Source: Prostheceraeus crozeri (lineage: Eukaryota > Platyhelminthes > Polycladida > Euryleptidae). From it: a stretch of DNA of 64,000 nucleotides. The position numbers and the translations under genes were made by a program. Each line of letters starts with the position of its first letter. Within the stretch, counting starts at the first letter, position 1. The notes beneath the pieces were generated by a model that saw nothing but the letters and a program-made list of their open reading frames with translations, did not search any database and was not told where the DNA came from. The stretch spans positions 62,001 to 126,000 of the forward strand of contig CAJQUW010007488.1 of the NCBI GenBank assembly GCA_907163375.1, in the 5' to 3' direction. Positions 10,868 through 23,566 of this stretch are shown here, in pieces.

Positions 10868-13800
10868 TGATTATTGACAGATGCGTCATAACCACTTCCG
10901 TTACTCGTTCTATTTGTTGAAGATTCCTCACACTTAAATCACAAATGAAGAAGGTTAAAATCTCAGAAGAAAGAGATATGTTTCCTTAAATAGCAGCAGC
11001 GCTTGTCTGATGACATGATATGATCAAGTGAAAAATATTTGCGTGCCTCATTTTTCGCACGAACAGCACTATGAAAGAGAATGAGCCTAAGATACAATTC
11101 TAGGTTTTGACCAAGTACTATAATTACATCTATTTCAATCCATGAGTACCTATCCGCTTTATTTGAAACGAGTAATTGATTGTCACTGTGTTCCTCTTCT
11201 ATTGACAATACAGTCATCATCACAAGCATGTAATTACAATTTCATTGAATTTGATTGAAGACCTCATACCCACCATTAAGATGCACCACTTTCAACATTT
11301 TACGATAAAAATCCAATTCGCTTCGCAATTTTGCTTGTTTACGTAATACTTCAATATCTGAAAATGGAAATATGCCAACCAAATCAAAGAAAATATATCA
11401 CAATGGATTTCATAGCCTACTGCGGGAGGATCACTTCGATTTGCCGTCGCGGTCAACCCTGATGATCACATCAGTCTGAAATTTGTGTACATGCATTTTA
11501 ACATTAACCCTTGGAGACATGAGTCGATTAATCGCGGAAAAATAATCAACTAGTCGAATGATGAATCTCGCATGTATAACTATTTACAGTAATTCTGTTG
11601 ATGATCCCGGATTTTTTACTTGATCAGTGTTGTACTATTTAAATAATCATACCGATTACGTGGTCTATTCATTGCATCTATCATGTAGAAGTGTTCATCA
11701 TTGTATCATATTGCGGTCAATATGAAATGATTAAAAAAATGAATATACTGCTTTTAAAAAGTAGCAACTGCTTCCAGGCGATCTCGGAGAATCGATTTGA
11801 CAATTCAATTCCTCCGGCTTGCATTGTTTCAGCATTATCTCAATTATGTGCTAGTTTTTATCCATTTTCATTCGTTGCAACAAGTATCCATTTACCATGT
11901 TATCTAAGCCATCGTTAAGTTTATTTCACAATGCACTGCATTCGCCTATAGGGCAACGCGTTATAGAAATAAACTACTGTTTTCATTGAAGTAAATAGGA
12001 AACCACAACAAGTTAGCTGTTCGAATCACTCGATGCTGAAGTACATATTTTTTGTTTGCTTGTCTGTGGAGTTGTATGAATGAGTCCGTTGGTCATTTGC
12101 TTGATCAGTATCGACATTTTCCTTTGTTGTCTGTCAATGCTCCTTGGAGGATCATAGATCGGTTAAACAAACTGATCGAATTCTCAATATCTGATCGTGA
12201 AGTGATACAATACTCGGTTAGATCAGGCAATTCTATGCCTATGCGACCTTGACCAGTTCGAGTGATATCTTGGTAGCGGCTCCTTCCGGCCTGACAAATT
12301 ACAGCGAATATAGAGATTGATCTGCCCATCATGCTTTAAAAGATCAATAAAACGGAGCAGCGCGCGTCTGCAGAAGGTTACATGAATTTATTGTAGAGCA
12401 ATTCACAGCAGTGATCAAAATTATGACGCCACCTAACCTCAAAATAGAATAACAAAAAAGAAATCGTTCTGCGTCATGACTAGTCAGCGGGGACAGACTA
12501 AGAGATACATCACGAGATAAACTGGGAAGTTTAATTACAGCATGGCCATCACAAAAATACGGCACACTGAGTTCCTGTACAGAATGGCACACATCATACT
12601 ATACAGCGGGTAAGACGACCATTTTCAAATGTCCAGTTGCATTGAAGTATCTTTATCTCTAGCAGATTGTGTCATCCATTTACCGGTATATGTATACGAT
12701 ACCATCACATCAAATATACTTCAATCTGCCATATAGTAAACGCGTCACATTTCACGAATTCCTATTAGAATGTCCATCTCAGGTTTATTTTGTCTTGAAG
12801 TCCCAAGACACCGGCATCTAATGGGTGAATAATGCTAGCCGCACACTATCATAAATCTCATTATCTCTCTACCGTCTTCTACACACTAAGGCGTTAAGGA
12901 GTTGAGAGGGGAGACAGAAAAGATTGCAGACAGTGAGGTGACGGGATGATGAAGATTAATTGTGAAACGTCGATGAAAAAGCGATTGTTGACCCTCTACA
13001 CTATCTTTTGTTCGAGATCGATACAGTTCAGGGTAACAAGAGGCCAGCTGGCATACAGGAAGAACTTCTGGTCTTTTTCCTTCTCCATCCACAACAAGCT
13101 TTATACCCAGCGTCATCAATCAGTATACTATTGAAATTACTACGACTCCACCCGTTTTCAGCCAAGGCGTATCCTTCAGCAAGCCAATCCTTATGGCTAA
13201 TTGAAATGTTAAAGCAACATTACAGAGAAAGAAAACGTCAGGCGAGTGGCAGAATTCTATGTGGAAAGAAAGATAATTCGGCTATTAAGCAATATTACAA
13301 GGAATAATACTGAGAGAAACGACGTCATTCTCCGCTTGTGAGAGACATAACCTGATAAGATCAAGCGGCAATTCAGCGAGAAATTGAGACCGCAACTTCT
13401 GTGATAATAATTAAAAACCAAAGTAACTAATTTAACAATGTAATCGTCTGAGACTACTCATCTAGAAAATCTGAAGGAATCCCATTTATAAGTCTAATTG
13501 ATTCGACGATCTATGAGAGGGGCAAATGCAATGGTTTATGTTTACACATAGCGCAAAATCATGAAGAACGAGGAATAATCAAAGCAAGACCAACTGAAGT
13601 AATTGATGAAAGAAATCTCAACGTCAGTAAAAATAGATTTCATTAAACTTTTGTCTGACTGCCTGTGATAAATTTCATGAGTTATTCAGATATTTATATG
13701 CATCTCATTTCTAGGCAACGATAACGAGTCAATTAGAGAAGTGGAAACACTAGAAAAAAGTTCTTGCTGAAGACCTCGTATACAAATGATAATACACATG

Positions 13801-15570
13801 CCACGATGATTTCTGCCTGCACCTGCAGTAGACATTTGTCAGTCCCTTCATGGGACTTCTCCAATTTTCTTTTATATTTTTCCGAATAATTGCAATTGCG
13901 CTCATCAGTTTAGATGTAAAATAGATAAATTTGGCATTATATATTAGATTGACTTGACTTCAACATTCTATCCCTAACACTGATTTTAGCTAGTCAGCAA
14001 GCGACTGCCAATATTGTTTTAAGGTTATAGATGAGAAAGTTGAATCTGAGATGTCAACATTCATTCTTGGGTAAACAACATAACAACTCCGGCTCCGGCC
14101 CGTTTTAGACATCTTTGACTCGAGTATAAAATAAGTGTTAAAAATGACTTATCATAGGATTACTGGTGAAATTCAGGAAAGTTATTTAATATCGTAAGCA
14201 CTGCTCTAGTCAGGTTTTCACCCAAAGCATTGCTATTTTATAAATTAGTGCTTCATTAAATACTTAACATTAAGCGTTATAAGCTTGATAAGTAACAATT
14301 GAATCACTCACTCCGCGATTTTCCGTCCTATGCACCCCGCATTGCGCATAATAAACGCATTTCATCCAGCAAATACACTGAGCATTGCAATTTAGGAATG
14401 CAGATTGTACAGCAGATGCTACGCTGGCGAGTAATGCTAGTTTCTGCTCCGACTACATTCACAAGTAGTAGTAAAACCAATACGATCAGAATCTAGGAAG
14501 TTTATTCATCTAGTCCCTTTTGTTTCTATGTAGAAGCACGATACAATAGCGTTAATGTGAATCATACATGCCAGTGAACAAATCCAGAAAAAATTGAATC
14601 CATTCTTTCGAGCTATTTGCATCATCAAGTATATAGCATTTTTTGTCTCTAATGGTATGTTGCGCACCTTTCTTGATGTCAGTCAAGTTTGTTAGATAAA
14701 GGTGCAATCGCGATGCCATAGGATTATCTGTGGTGTGACTTCGTTAATGATTTCGCTGGATTGCCAGAGAACTATGTACGAAGTGAAACTACTCAAATCA
14801 TTGCTGATGAAATTGAAATCATACTCTACATCATCACATTCGTTCCGTAAGACTATCTCATTCCATGCAATTCCGGCTAGCTGTGGCACCGAGCTTCATT
14901 CAACAGCATTCATTTGCTATATCTATATCAAAATAGACAAACAGTAATCGCAAACAGTCCCGCATATTTTCCCATGATATGCCCATGTTTTTTTGTTATT
15001 AGCAACTTCATTTTGCCTGAACGTAATTTGTTACCAATCCTGCCTTCCTCCACGATTCCCATCACTGGGGTACACTGCACAAGGACAGCTGTGGTATTTT
15101 CTATTTTTCAATTAAACTTTGTATCGATCTTCTCTTTCCAACAACTTACAAATGCAAGTCCATTAATAATACATTAATATGGTATTATTTTGTCTTTCAT
15201 CATCTCGTTGCTAATCATTGACAGTTCTCTGAGGGGCGCTTTTACGTTTCTGACTGGGTGGAATGATGTTTGTACCTGAAGCTGATCATACCAATAAAAA
15301 AGTGCTTCTGAGTCAGAGTAAGCAGATACTCATATTTTCACTCGTATGTTATGCTTCACAAGACATTTGCCGTTTCATGATACTCTTAAATCAACAATTG
15401 AGGGATTTAATGAGAGTCTATTATGAATCAATAGGGTATGTAATATATGCCGTATTCAATAAGATATTTAAATGAATATGAAATACCTTTGCATTGAGCA
15501 CTACGATGTATTTGTGGTTGTCAATCTTTGAATTTCGAAGCCTCGACAATATTTATTTCATAATCTGTGT
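10868..15570. other. long gene-free stretch
   Basis: About 4.7 kb of AT-rich sequence with many short frames on both strands (none over about 100 codons). I saw no domain motif, plausible exon or clear transposon end. Confidence 0.5.
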
Positions 15571-15575
15571 AACTT

Positions 15576-15623
15576 AAGTACACTATTTCAAACTGTCAAT
15601 TAACAATTTAAAATAGTGTACTT
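15576..15623. repeat. 13-base-pair hairpin
   Basis: The arms aagtacactattt (15576-15588) and aaatagtgtactt (15611-15623) are perfect complements around a 22-base loop. It sits about 120 bases upstream of the recognisable start of a truncated LINE. It could be a small MITE remnant; it has no terminator-like context. Confidence 0.7.
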
Positions 15624-15744
15624 TCAATATCTCATTAATTGGTAGTAGATTTTTTCATTGTCAGTTATTCTTGGTTTTCTATATTTATCAACCGTTAACA
15701 CTGTAATCAAGCACACTGAAATCTGAGTCTGAAATCTGTAGAAA

Positions 15745-16945
15745 GCTCTCTTACATTACTCAAGACCAATTTGGATTTCGCCCCAAATCGTAAACCACGT
15801 GTGCCCTGATTGAGTTTTGCGACAGACTTACCGAAGTTCTCGACTCGGACTTATACAAAGGTGCGAGTGCATTATTTTTTGACCTATCAAAGGCATTCGA
15901 TCAGATCTTTCATAATCACCTTTTGTGGAAATTAATAAGACATAGCACCCACTTCGGAGGTATTATTCCCACTGGATTTGTCACCTGGCTAATGTCGTAT
16001 CTTTCGAATCGTACCCAGCGTGTTAGATTGAAGTCTATTTACAGTGACTCTGTCTCCGTCTCTAGTGGTGTACCACAGGGCTCACTATTGGGTCCGTTAC
16101 TTTTCATTTTCTACATGAATGATCTGTTTTTACCCGCTGAACTTTGCCATTGTACATTGCTGAAGTACGCTGATGATATCGTAGTGATTATTCCTTTTAT
16201 CTCTGACTTTTCTGACGCCAACCAAGTTATCTCACACATATCGAATTGGTGCACCGAGAACCTTATGAGACTGAATTTATCAAAATCTAAACATTTGATG
16301 GTATCACGCTGTATTTCTGAAAACTTACGTGAAAGTGCGCCGCTGACTCTTACCACGAAGGTAACTTACCTGGGTCTCGCCTTCAACGACAGATGTTTCT
16401 GGAAAGATCACATTCAGAGGGTAACTCAGGCATGTTCCCAAAGACTTTACGGACTACGTCGTCTACGAGGCTTACTCAGTAGGTCTGAAATGATCGATGT
16501 TTATCGTGCGACCATTAGATCCGTGATTGTACAGTTGTACATTTGTCCAGTCTTCTGTGGATTAAGTGAAAATGAACTCAAGCCTTTCGAGACATTTCAA
16601 CGTCGTTGTCACAGACTCATTTGTGGGAAAGATTGTGTTTGCTCGGAATTCCCCTCAATCCGCCAAACAGTTACGACTTTATCCCTAAACCTTTTCGACA
16701 ATATTTTGAGTAGTGAAAATCATGTTCTGAAGCACATCATTCCTACACGCTTACCTTCTGGTCGACTAACTGTTCCTCACTCCCGATTATCTATAAGATC
16801 GAGAACCTTTTCTTTTCGAATGATTTCCTTGTACAATGATGACTTTAAACGATAACAACCAATCTATAACCTGTATCACTACTTTAATATTTTCTGATTT
16901 CCATTCTATTCAATAAAATTTTCTATTTCTATTTCTAATATATAA
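15745..16945 (+). mobile_element. 5'-truncated LINE (CR1/Jockey-group type)
   Basis: The insertion begins within the reverse-transcriptase finger domain (DQFGF at about 15768) and runs through the C-terminal domain. After the stop codon come an AATAAA-like signal (near 16912) and a tail of TTTCTA repeats (about 16918-16940). The endonuclease and first ORF are absent, as is usual after incomplete reverse transcription. A stop (TAA, 15791-15793) replaces the serine/threonine-rich segment after QFGFRP; from 15794 the frame is open. No target duplication was found. Confidence 0.85.
15794..16855 (+). CDS. LINE reverse transcriptase, N-terminally truncated
   Basis: An open frame of about 353 codons follows an in-frame stop and needs no ATG; it is the 3' part of a LINE ORF2. 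Visible motifs in order: TTCALIEFCDRLTEVLD, ALFFDLSKAFDQIFHNHLLW (palm block A), SYLSNRTQRVRL, SSGVPQGSLLGPLLF (block B), LLKYADDIVVI (catalytic YADD at about 16166-16177), NLSKSKHLMVS and VTYLGLAF. The C-terminal part carries FQRRCHRLICG. Missing are the APE endonuclease and the N-terminal reverse-transcriptase blocks, so this copy cannot transpose itself. The long open frame suggests a fairly young insertion. The clade (CR1, L2 or related) is an inference. Confidence 0.85.
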   Translation, partial: TTCALIEFCDRLTEVLDSDLYKGASALFFDLSKAFDQIFHNHLLWKLIRHSTHFGGIIPTGFVTWLMSYLSNRTQRVRLKSIYSDSVSVSSGVPQGSLLGPLLFIFYMNDLFLPAELCHCTLLKYADDIVVIIPFISDFSDANQVISHISNWCTENLMRLNLSKSKHLMVSRCISENLRESAPLTLTTKVTYLGLAFNDRCFWKDHIQRVTQACSQRLYGLRRLRGLLSRSEMIDVYRATIRSVIVQLYICPVFCGLSENELKPFETFQRRCHRLICGKDCVCSEFPSIRQTVTTLSLNLFDNILSSENHVLKHIIPTRLPSGRLTVPHSRLSIRSRTFSFRMISLYNDDFKR

Positions 16946-18227
16946 ACTGGCATCAATGTGTTAACAAAATAGCATTTTGTAAAGTTATCATGATCACTAA
17001 CAAGTTCAAATTTCTCAAATTCAATTGGTAAGCGAATAAAGTCAAAATAGTCTTCAAAATTAAATCTGAAATTCGTTCGAGGACAAGAAAGTCGTGTACT
17101 TTTGGTCACCCTTTAAGTGTCACTAAATCACATAATTTATAAGGCAATTATAGAATGATAGATCATATTAGCTACTCGTACATGTGAAACGTTGATGCTA
17201 CTACTAGAAAAGATAAGATATATGATACTGTCGTTATCGTTCACTAGTGAACTGAAACGTACAGTAAAATATTATAAATACATTTATGGTGCGTGTATTA
17301 TCAGACATTTACAATAAATAGTTAACGACCAGCAGTTGAAACACATCAACAACTTGGTCAACCCTTTAAAACCATTTCATAGCTTTCAGCGCAATATTTC
17401 TGAATTCGAACACAAAGTTTTGCATATTGATCCTCCGTTCTAAGTGACATGATATTTCTCCTAACAAATCCAAACTCTACGGCTTCTCGCTTTCCCATCT
17501 TCAGAACTAAGAAATGCAGAAAATTAAGCTTCTCGCCGCATTGACCTTCACAAGTTGATTTGCAAGTTCACATGATTGAGCAAAACTGTCAATGAAGCGT
17601 CAACTGAGACAAAATTACCTGCCTCCATGCGAAATCAATTTGAAGTTACACCGTTCATATTGATTAACGTCATGATTGCTGAATGAATAACCAAACATAT
17701 TCATTATTCAATGGATCAACAAACAGTTGGCGGTTATACCATTGAATTTCGAATGATTAGAGCTTCTACGAATACTGATGATTAATGTATTGTTAAGGCG
17801 GAAATTATGCTACTTTGAGAAGAATGCTTAACTTCAGTGTACAAAGCAAGGCCTGATTTCAGTGTCAATAGCCTACACAATTAAATCTCAAGACGTCCAT
17901 CTATGATGACGATATGTAAAAACGCGATTATGAGACGAAAATTCTGTCATATAAATCTTAACCAAAAAGAAAAAAGTTCCGTAGAAGGCAACATAAACTG
18001 AAGTAATTCGGAACGGTTAACAGCAGCATTAAAATCGAAGCTCTCATAGCAATTAAATCATGATTTTATTATTTATCACCTATTGCAAGTACAGCAAATA
18101 TCCGATAGAAACAAGTCGTCCTCAAAATCCACAAATCAGTTACTGCTAAATGCGACAATTTATGCCATCATTAGAAAAAACTACTCATTAACTTTAGGGG
18201 CCCCATACTTTTGTGAATTGCTCTTGT
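16946..18227. other. no gene seen
   Basis: AT-rich sequence between the LINE tail and the motif at 18.23 kb; only short chance frames. Confidence 0.5.
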
Positions 18228-18262
18228 GCCTTGACAACGGACGAACATCCGAAACGTCGGCA
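18228..18262 (+). ncRNA. hammerhead-ribozyme-like core, degenerate
   Basis: The segment reads TTGACAA-C, then a short stem gga/tcc with loop cgaaca, then GAAAC and GTC. A hammerhead core is CUGANGA, stem II, GAAA, with cleavage after a UH dinucleotide. Five of seven bases of the first box fit, but with one extra base before stem II. Stem I and the cleavage side were not established. Such motifs are known in Penelope-like elements and retrozymes. The call is tentative. Confidence 0.2.
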
Positions 18263-21214
18263 ATACATACAATATTGAGAAGTTTTGGCCTTATTTTCAT
18301 TATTCTGGAGGTATAAATCTTATTTTCAAATAATGAATCATTCGATTTCTCGAGTTCTATGTAACGTACGGTAGGCTTACCGATACTCCGGATAAGCAAG
18401 AGTTCCCGATGAAGAGCAACGACGCTGATTTTTATCAATTTCTATCCAAATCGATCCTTTATTAGGTAGTCAGACAAATATTCGCACTTTGGCAATATAT
18501 TTCGCACGCGTATACGAAGATGATTGAGCAACAATACGCGTAAAAACTCATTAAAGATGGAATTATCTTGCGAATAGATAATCTAGCGAACAAATGATTC
18601 TTACAGAATTCATTTGTGCTAAGTATGCGATTCCGGAAACTATTTGAGATCGAGTACAGCTTAAAACTAGAACTAAAGCAGTGTGACTAAATAATTGTCT
18701 GTGAATTAGTACTTAATCAGCATCGACGTGCGCTCACTGCCGTCAAGCTAACTATGAAAACTTCGCATTACTCATTACAAAGAACAAAACTTAGCCAAAA
18801 ATCAGAATCCTCGAGCAAAAACAGCCGTGAATTCTGTGATGAATTGAATTATTTCCAGAAGTTATTAATGTACTTCCAAATAGCTGTCATTAAACATTAT
18901 TCCCTACAAAACGGAAAAACGACACAACTAATTAATTTTCCTCATTGCAACGTTTATTCCAAGTACCTAGACTTCTTTATCATCGCCAACTTTCAGTGGA
19001 GATGTATAGTTCTGTCAGCCGCTTTGAATAATGACTTGAAAGATAATTTTCAAGAAACGGTTCTCAATGTTTGCGTCATAAGATTTATGCCATCATACTC
19101 CTACAAAGTTGCAGTTCTATTTTAACTGATTCTACAATGAATGCCGTCAATCGCCTACATAAGACTAATTAGAATGACCGGTCGGCCGGTGGCCGGTTCC
19201 AACCCTGCTTCACTGTTGAACCAATGGTGAATCTCTACTTAGCAACTTAGTTCCATAGCATTTCCTTCTCTCGAGAACGTTCCTTGCTATGATTAATAGC
19301 ATATCACACAAGAAAAGAGAAAACGGAAGCAGACGTGGAGTAATCGTGTTTATTTCACAAAGACATGCAAAAATATCGAATTGCAGCATCGTATGGGTTG
19401 AAAAATCGACGGAAGTGAAGCGAAAAGTTTCGGCTTCGTATTGGTGTCGACTTGAGCGTCGTTGTATACGTTGAAGTTGCGTGTGCCAGAAGAGATATGG
19501 AAAAATCGGTGTTCCTATCAAGTGACCGAATGTTTTGTAATTTTAAAAATTAAAAGAAGTTGATATTTCTGCACTTAAACTGAACATCATAAAACTCAAT
19601 AACCACTCACAAACAATGGCAATCGGATTCAGAGAACAATAAAATTCATTAAGTAATTTGATCTTCTAGACCAGTGTGTGCCTCGGGAAGATTACCGGTG
19701 TGTCGTGAAGACAGCGATAGGTAGAAGATATTTAATTTCATTTAGTTATGCCAATTGCGATGCCTTCAATGACGGTTGAGTGACTGTATTTTACCAACTG
19801 ACAACAGTCGACTCACACACAGCTGCTTATTTCTTTCTATTCTCGATGAACTGATAGCGACTGATATGCTATCTATGACTGTTATGATGAGTGATGAATC
19901 AGCATTCGAGATCGCATAAATTTTTCAACTTCTGCGAACTAACGTCGTGGCATGAGTTGTGCTTCTATCTTACGCTGATTATTTAGAACAGATGAAACAC
20001 TGGATTCTTTACATGATCCTCTTTTTTTTATTATTTTATTGTAAAAGGACTTTATGAGCAGAAAATTTGAGAGTAGTATGCCGCGATACAAAAGGTGTAC
20101 ACTGTTCTAGACTTTCGCGAATGGACTCTATGTAGTGGTGGACGCTGCTGATTAACTGGTTAGCCGATGATTTAAATATTGTGATACACTAGAAATTAGG
20201 CTTATGATGCTTTAGCCTGCATTTAAATGTTGTAAGCATGTCTGAACATTCTGAGTCACAAAATTAGCTATTTAATGGTATCACATGTAGGCTCTACCAA
20301 ATAATGGTAGGTGAAGCCTGCTTCAGTCTGAACATTTATCGATCCGATCATTAATATCCATTGAAGAAAGCTTTTCTTAAGTTCGTTTAGCAGATTTTGT
20401 AATGAAAAATAACATGCGAGCTTTAATGAAGTGCAACTAAAAGAGACCCAAAAACAACTATGTCAAACTCAGTTTTAATCGAAGACGTCAAAAATCTTTG
20501 ACGACATTCGATTAATGTAAAATAAGTTCTGTGCTTGTCGACAGACATTTCGTAGTATAATTTATATGTATAATCCCAGAATTTTGTCTGTGGAATTTCA
20601 CACATTGAGACGCATAAATTGCCTTTCACAGCTTTAACATTTAAGGATTCAATCTATCCGTCAATCCGAGTACATGCATACATGCAGCATGTTCATTGTT
20701 ATAAAAATTAATTCAAAACATTCAAGACCAAAATAGGAGCACCGTAACAAGGAAATGTCGTCTAATGCAGTCATTAGATTGGATTCTCTTTCTTAGTATT
20801 CATCGTTTTAATTTATTGAGACATGTCCCGAAAATAGTTAAATTTTCATTACCACATGACAATAAAGATGGAGAGATGACAGTTGATACATTAGTTACTA
20901 TTACATCTTTATCACCGCACATCATGGCTATCATGTCATGTCTGATTTGCCACTAGCATGCTACATCAATAAATGCAGCTATAAAAACTGAAATGGAATT
21001 GGATCATGCTTGACTGATTGCAGAAATTCTAGAGTTTAAAACCTAGATACTCGTAGTAACACGTAAGTTACAAGAGAGAAATCGGGTTAATTTGATACAA
21101 AATATTCTCAAAAATGTGATACCTGACAATACTGTTTTCTGATGCCCTTTTTTACTATGTCTTTCTCTTTGTACCACCTAAATAATTCAGATTCAATGTT
21201 GAGATTTTGGTTGA
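18263..21214. other. no gene seen
   Basis: About 2.9 kb with scattered frames, the longest 123 codons at 18754-19125 (plus), without recognisable motifs. A GC-rich block with repeated ccggt units lies near 19178-19198. Confidence 0.45.
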
Positions 21215-21375
21215 GTTAAGTTCAGGTCACCTCACAAAGATAGGGTTAGCAACCTCAAGCGAGAGCTGTTGTACTTCCTCAGACGAACAGACTCTCATCT
21301 CTTGACCTTCATCACTATCGCACATGTGACATGTGACCCAAAACCAACTGAGTTATCCTATGAGTGATGAGTGCG
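21215..21375 (-). mobile_element. tRNA-derived SINE copy (family 2)
   Basis: The minus strand carries AACTCAGTTGGTT, resembling a tRNA D-arm/A box, followed downstream by gagtctgttcgtctgagg and gttgctaaccct. The same order of blocks occurs at 48035-48210 (GCTCAGTTGGTAAAG, gagtctgtccgc, gttactaaccct), so these are two copies of one dispersed family. This copy is the more diverged. Confidence 0.6.
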
Positions 21376-22426
21376 TAAAATCATACTTCAAGAATTATTG
21401 GAGTATTTGACACGCATCCACGATAATACATTTGGGGAGCTGATTTGATCTCAAATCTAACTCATTCAAATATCAATTAATTAATCTTTTGCGGTAGTAT
21501 GCGCTTCCCGAAAGCTGCTATGTCTAAAGAGGTGATGATGATGCCCTACATCACTTCAAAGGTAAAATGGTGCCATAACGACATATTGTCTTCCGATGAA
21601 GGAATCATCGACATGATGTGTTTTACTTTTTACTTGTTGAATCGTAACTCGTTTTTTCACTTCTATGATATAGGTTATGTTTTGAATTGTCATCTCAGCG
21701 GCTGAATGTTTCACCCGAAGATCATTGATCAACATCATCGAACAAATCATTGATAAAACAACTGAGAAAATTTTACGTATTCTAACAAAGCGAGAATTCG
21801 GAATCTTGGAATGGAAGTTAAGACATTGGTGGCGAACTAAAACTTTTCACGGGCATCAGAATCGAACACTTCGCACAGACTTGAACAATGACTTTCAGTG
21901 AGCATTCATTGGTATTACGAATATCAACTGCCTCAAAAGTATCATTCTGTACAGAAGCAATAGTAGTTTTGGATAAAAGTCAATCAATTATAAAATTCTT
22001 TGAATGATTTACTACAATTTAATCTGCAAACAAGTCTGTTGCAAGTAGTCTAGTCTTATTTTCACCTTCAATATCTGACAGGATAATTACAGCAATTTGC
22101 AATGGAGATATTCTAATAAAAGGAAAGTTCATCACTGAGTGATTATCAGTCACGAGGATGAGAGAATTTCTAATGCAAAAATCATGTGATGCGAGAATTG
22201 GCAATGTTGACTGTGACATGCCATTTGGCAATGCTAAAGCACGAATTTTAATAACTAGAGGCAGGAAAAAATTATAAATATTTACATGCATATGTTCCAT
22301 GTTACTACATAGGTAAATATGTGTTTATGTATGCATATATTCAACCCTGTTTGGGACCCTATGAATTCAGTTACATTGTAAATGATTGAGACGGGTGATT
22401 CTGTTCCGACTGAGTCTTAAAGTTAT
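21376..22426. other. no gene seen
   Basis: AT-rich sequence with overlapping short frames on both strands and no supported gene. Confidence 0.5.
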
Positions 22427-22914
22427 GTGTTCATGCTAAAGTTTAAAGTCGACAGTCATTCGACTGTGAACTGCGAAAGTTTGCATAACGCATGCATGTC
22501 GAATTTTAAATTGTGTGATTCAATTCAAAAACTTGAGGTGAGACTGAGGCTTAACGACTCTCTTGAAATTTTGGAAAAAATCGAGCGATCATTCGCAAAT
22601 TATTCAATAGATAAGGGGAAATTCAACAGTATTTTTAGGAAAATTTCTGGATATACGGAACTCAAAACCACATTGTATGCTATTCGTGATCATCAAACTC
22701 TTCCGGATTTACAAGTTAGACGTAGGCCCATTGCAAATTGGAGTTTATTTGATTTGACAAACACTGGTAATTGCCAAAAGTCATCTGTGACGTAGAGCGG
22801 AGATTTTCATCTCTCAAGGATATCCTATCGGATAAAAGACGAAGTCTCACTGAAAATAACTTGAAAAACTTCTGTTTTGAGTTTTTCAATAGGAGATTTG
22901 AAGTAATTTGACTG
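22427..22914 (+). pseudogene. hAT-type transposase C-terminal fragment
   Basis: The first 122 codons carry a helical region (CDSIQKLEVRLRLNDSLEIL) typical of the segment before the dimerisation domain in hAT-derived proteins. Just past its stop, in another frame, the sequence reads CDVERRFSSLKDILSDKRRS then LTENNLKNFCFEFFNRRFEV. This is the hAT C-terminal dimerisation pattern (VER-FS-LK--LS-KR--LT--NL). A frameshift near 22788 therefore splits the reading frame. The BED finger and the catalytic DDE region upstream are not visible. It is a broken transposase or a domesticated relative, not a working gene. Confidence 0.7.
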
Positions 22915-23566
22915 ACCTTTCTCTATCATAAAACTAGCAGTTAGTGCTAGTTTCACGGTATCCTTAAGTTTTTATTACATATTTTGGCATTTTAAAGTTC
23001 ATTTGATATTACATATTTCGATAGCTATAAGCACATACTTTTCCTGGCTGTATTGATTACTTTTTCAATGAATTTTTCAATTAACAATTTTTGTTTACGA
23101 TTTTGTTTAACGATTCTTTTTCTACTAGAAACCTATTCGATGAGATTACTTGACATTAAGACTGTTATCTAGGTAAATGTCTTGACGGAAATGATCACTG
23201 ATGACTGCTGAAAATACTGAAATTGATTTAGTAATAGCTGTCATTCTAGGCAATCAACTAAACGATCTCCTTACACATATCTGAAGCATGAAAATTTCAT
23301 GTTGTCTGTGACGATGACATAACGGACAAGAAAAGTGGAGAATCAATTTACCTGAAAATTGTCCTATTTGATATTTTCGTTTTGACACATTAAGTCCGAT
23401 AATTTGAGCTTCAAATGAACGATTTGAGCTCTTCGGAATACTAGGAAAGAGAATCATGGTCACGATCAGGTCATGGGATACAACCCAGGGCAGGTGAGAG
23501 GTGTTGAGTCGGTGGGTGGCCGTGAAGGCGTGGAAGGAACACTTGTTGAGTTATGTTCTATATCTT
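22915..23566. other. no gene seen; 3' side of the SOCS-box gene
   Basis: AT-rich sequence. The part nearest 23566 should include the 3' untranslated region of the minus-strand ankyrin/SOCS-box gene; I could not fix a polyadenylation site. Confidence 0.4.

Noticed and set aside
18754-19125. 123-codon plus-strand frame
   Set aside because: No recognisable motif, AT-biased composition, no conserved pattern; likely chance.
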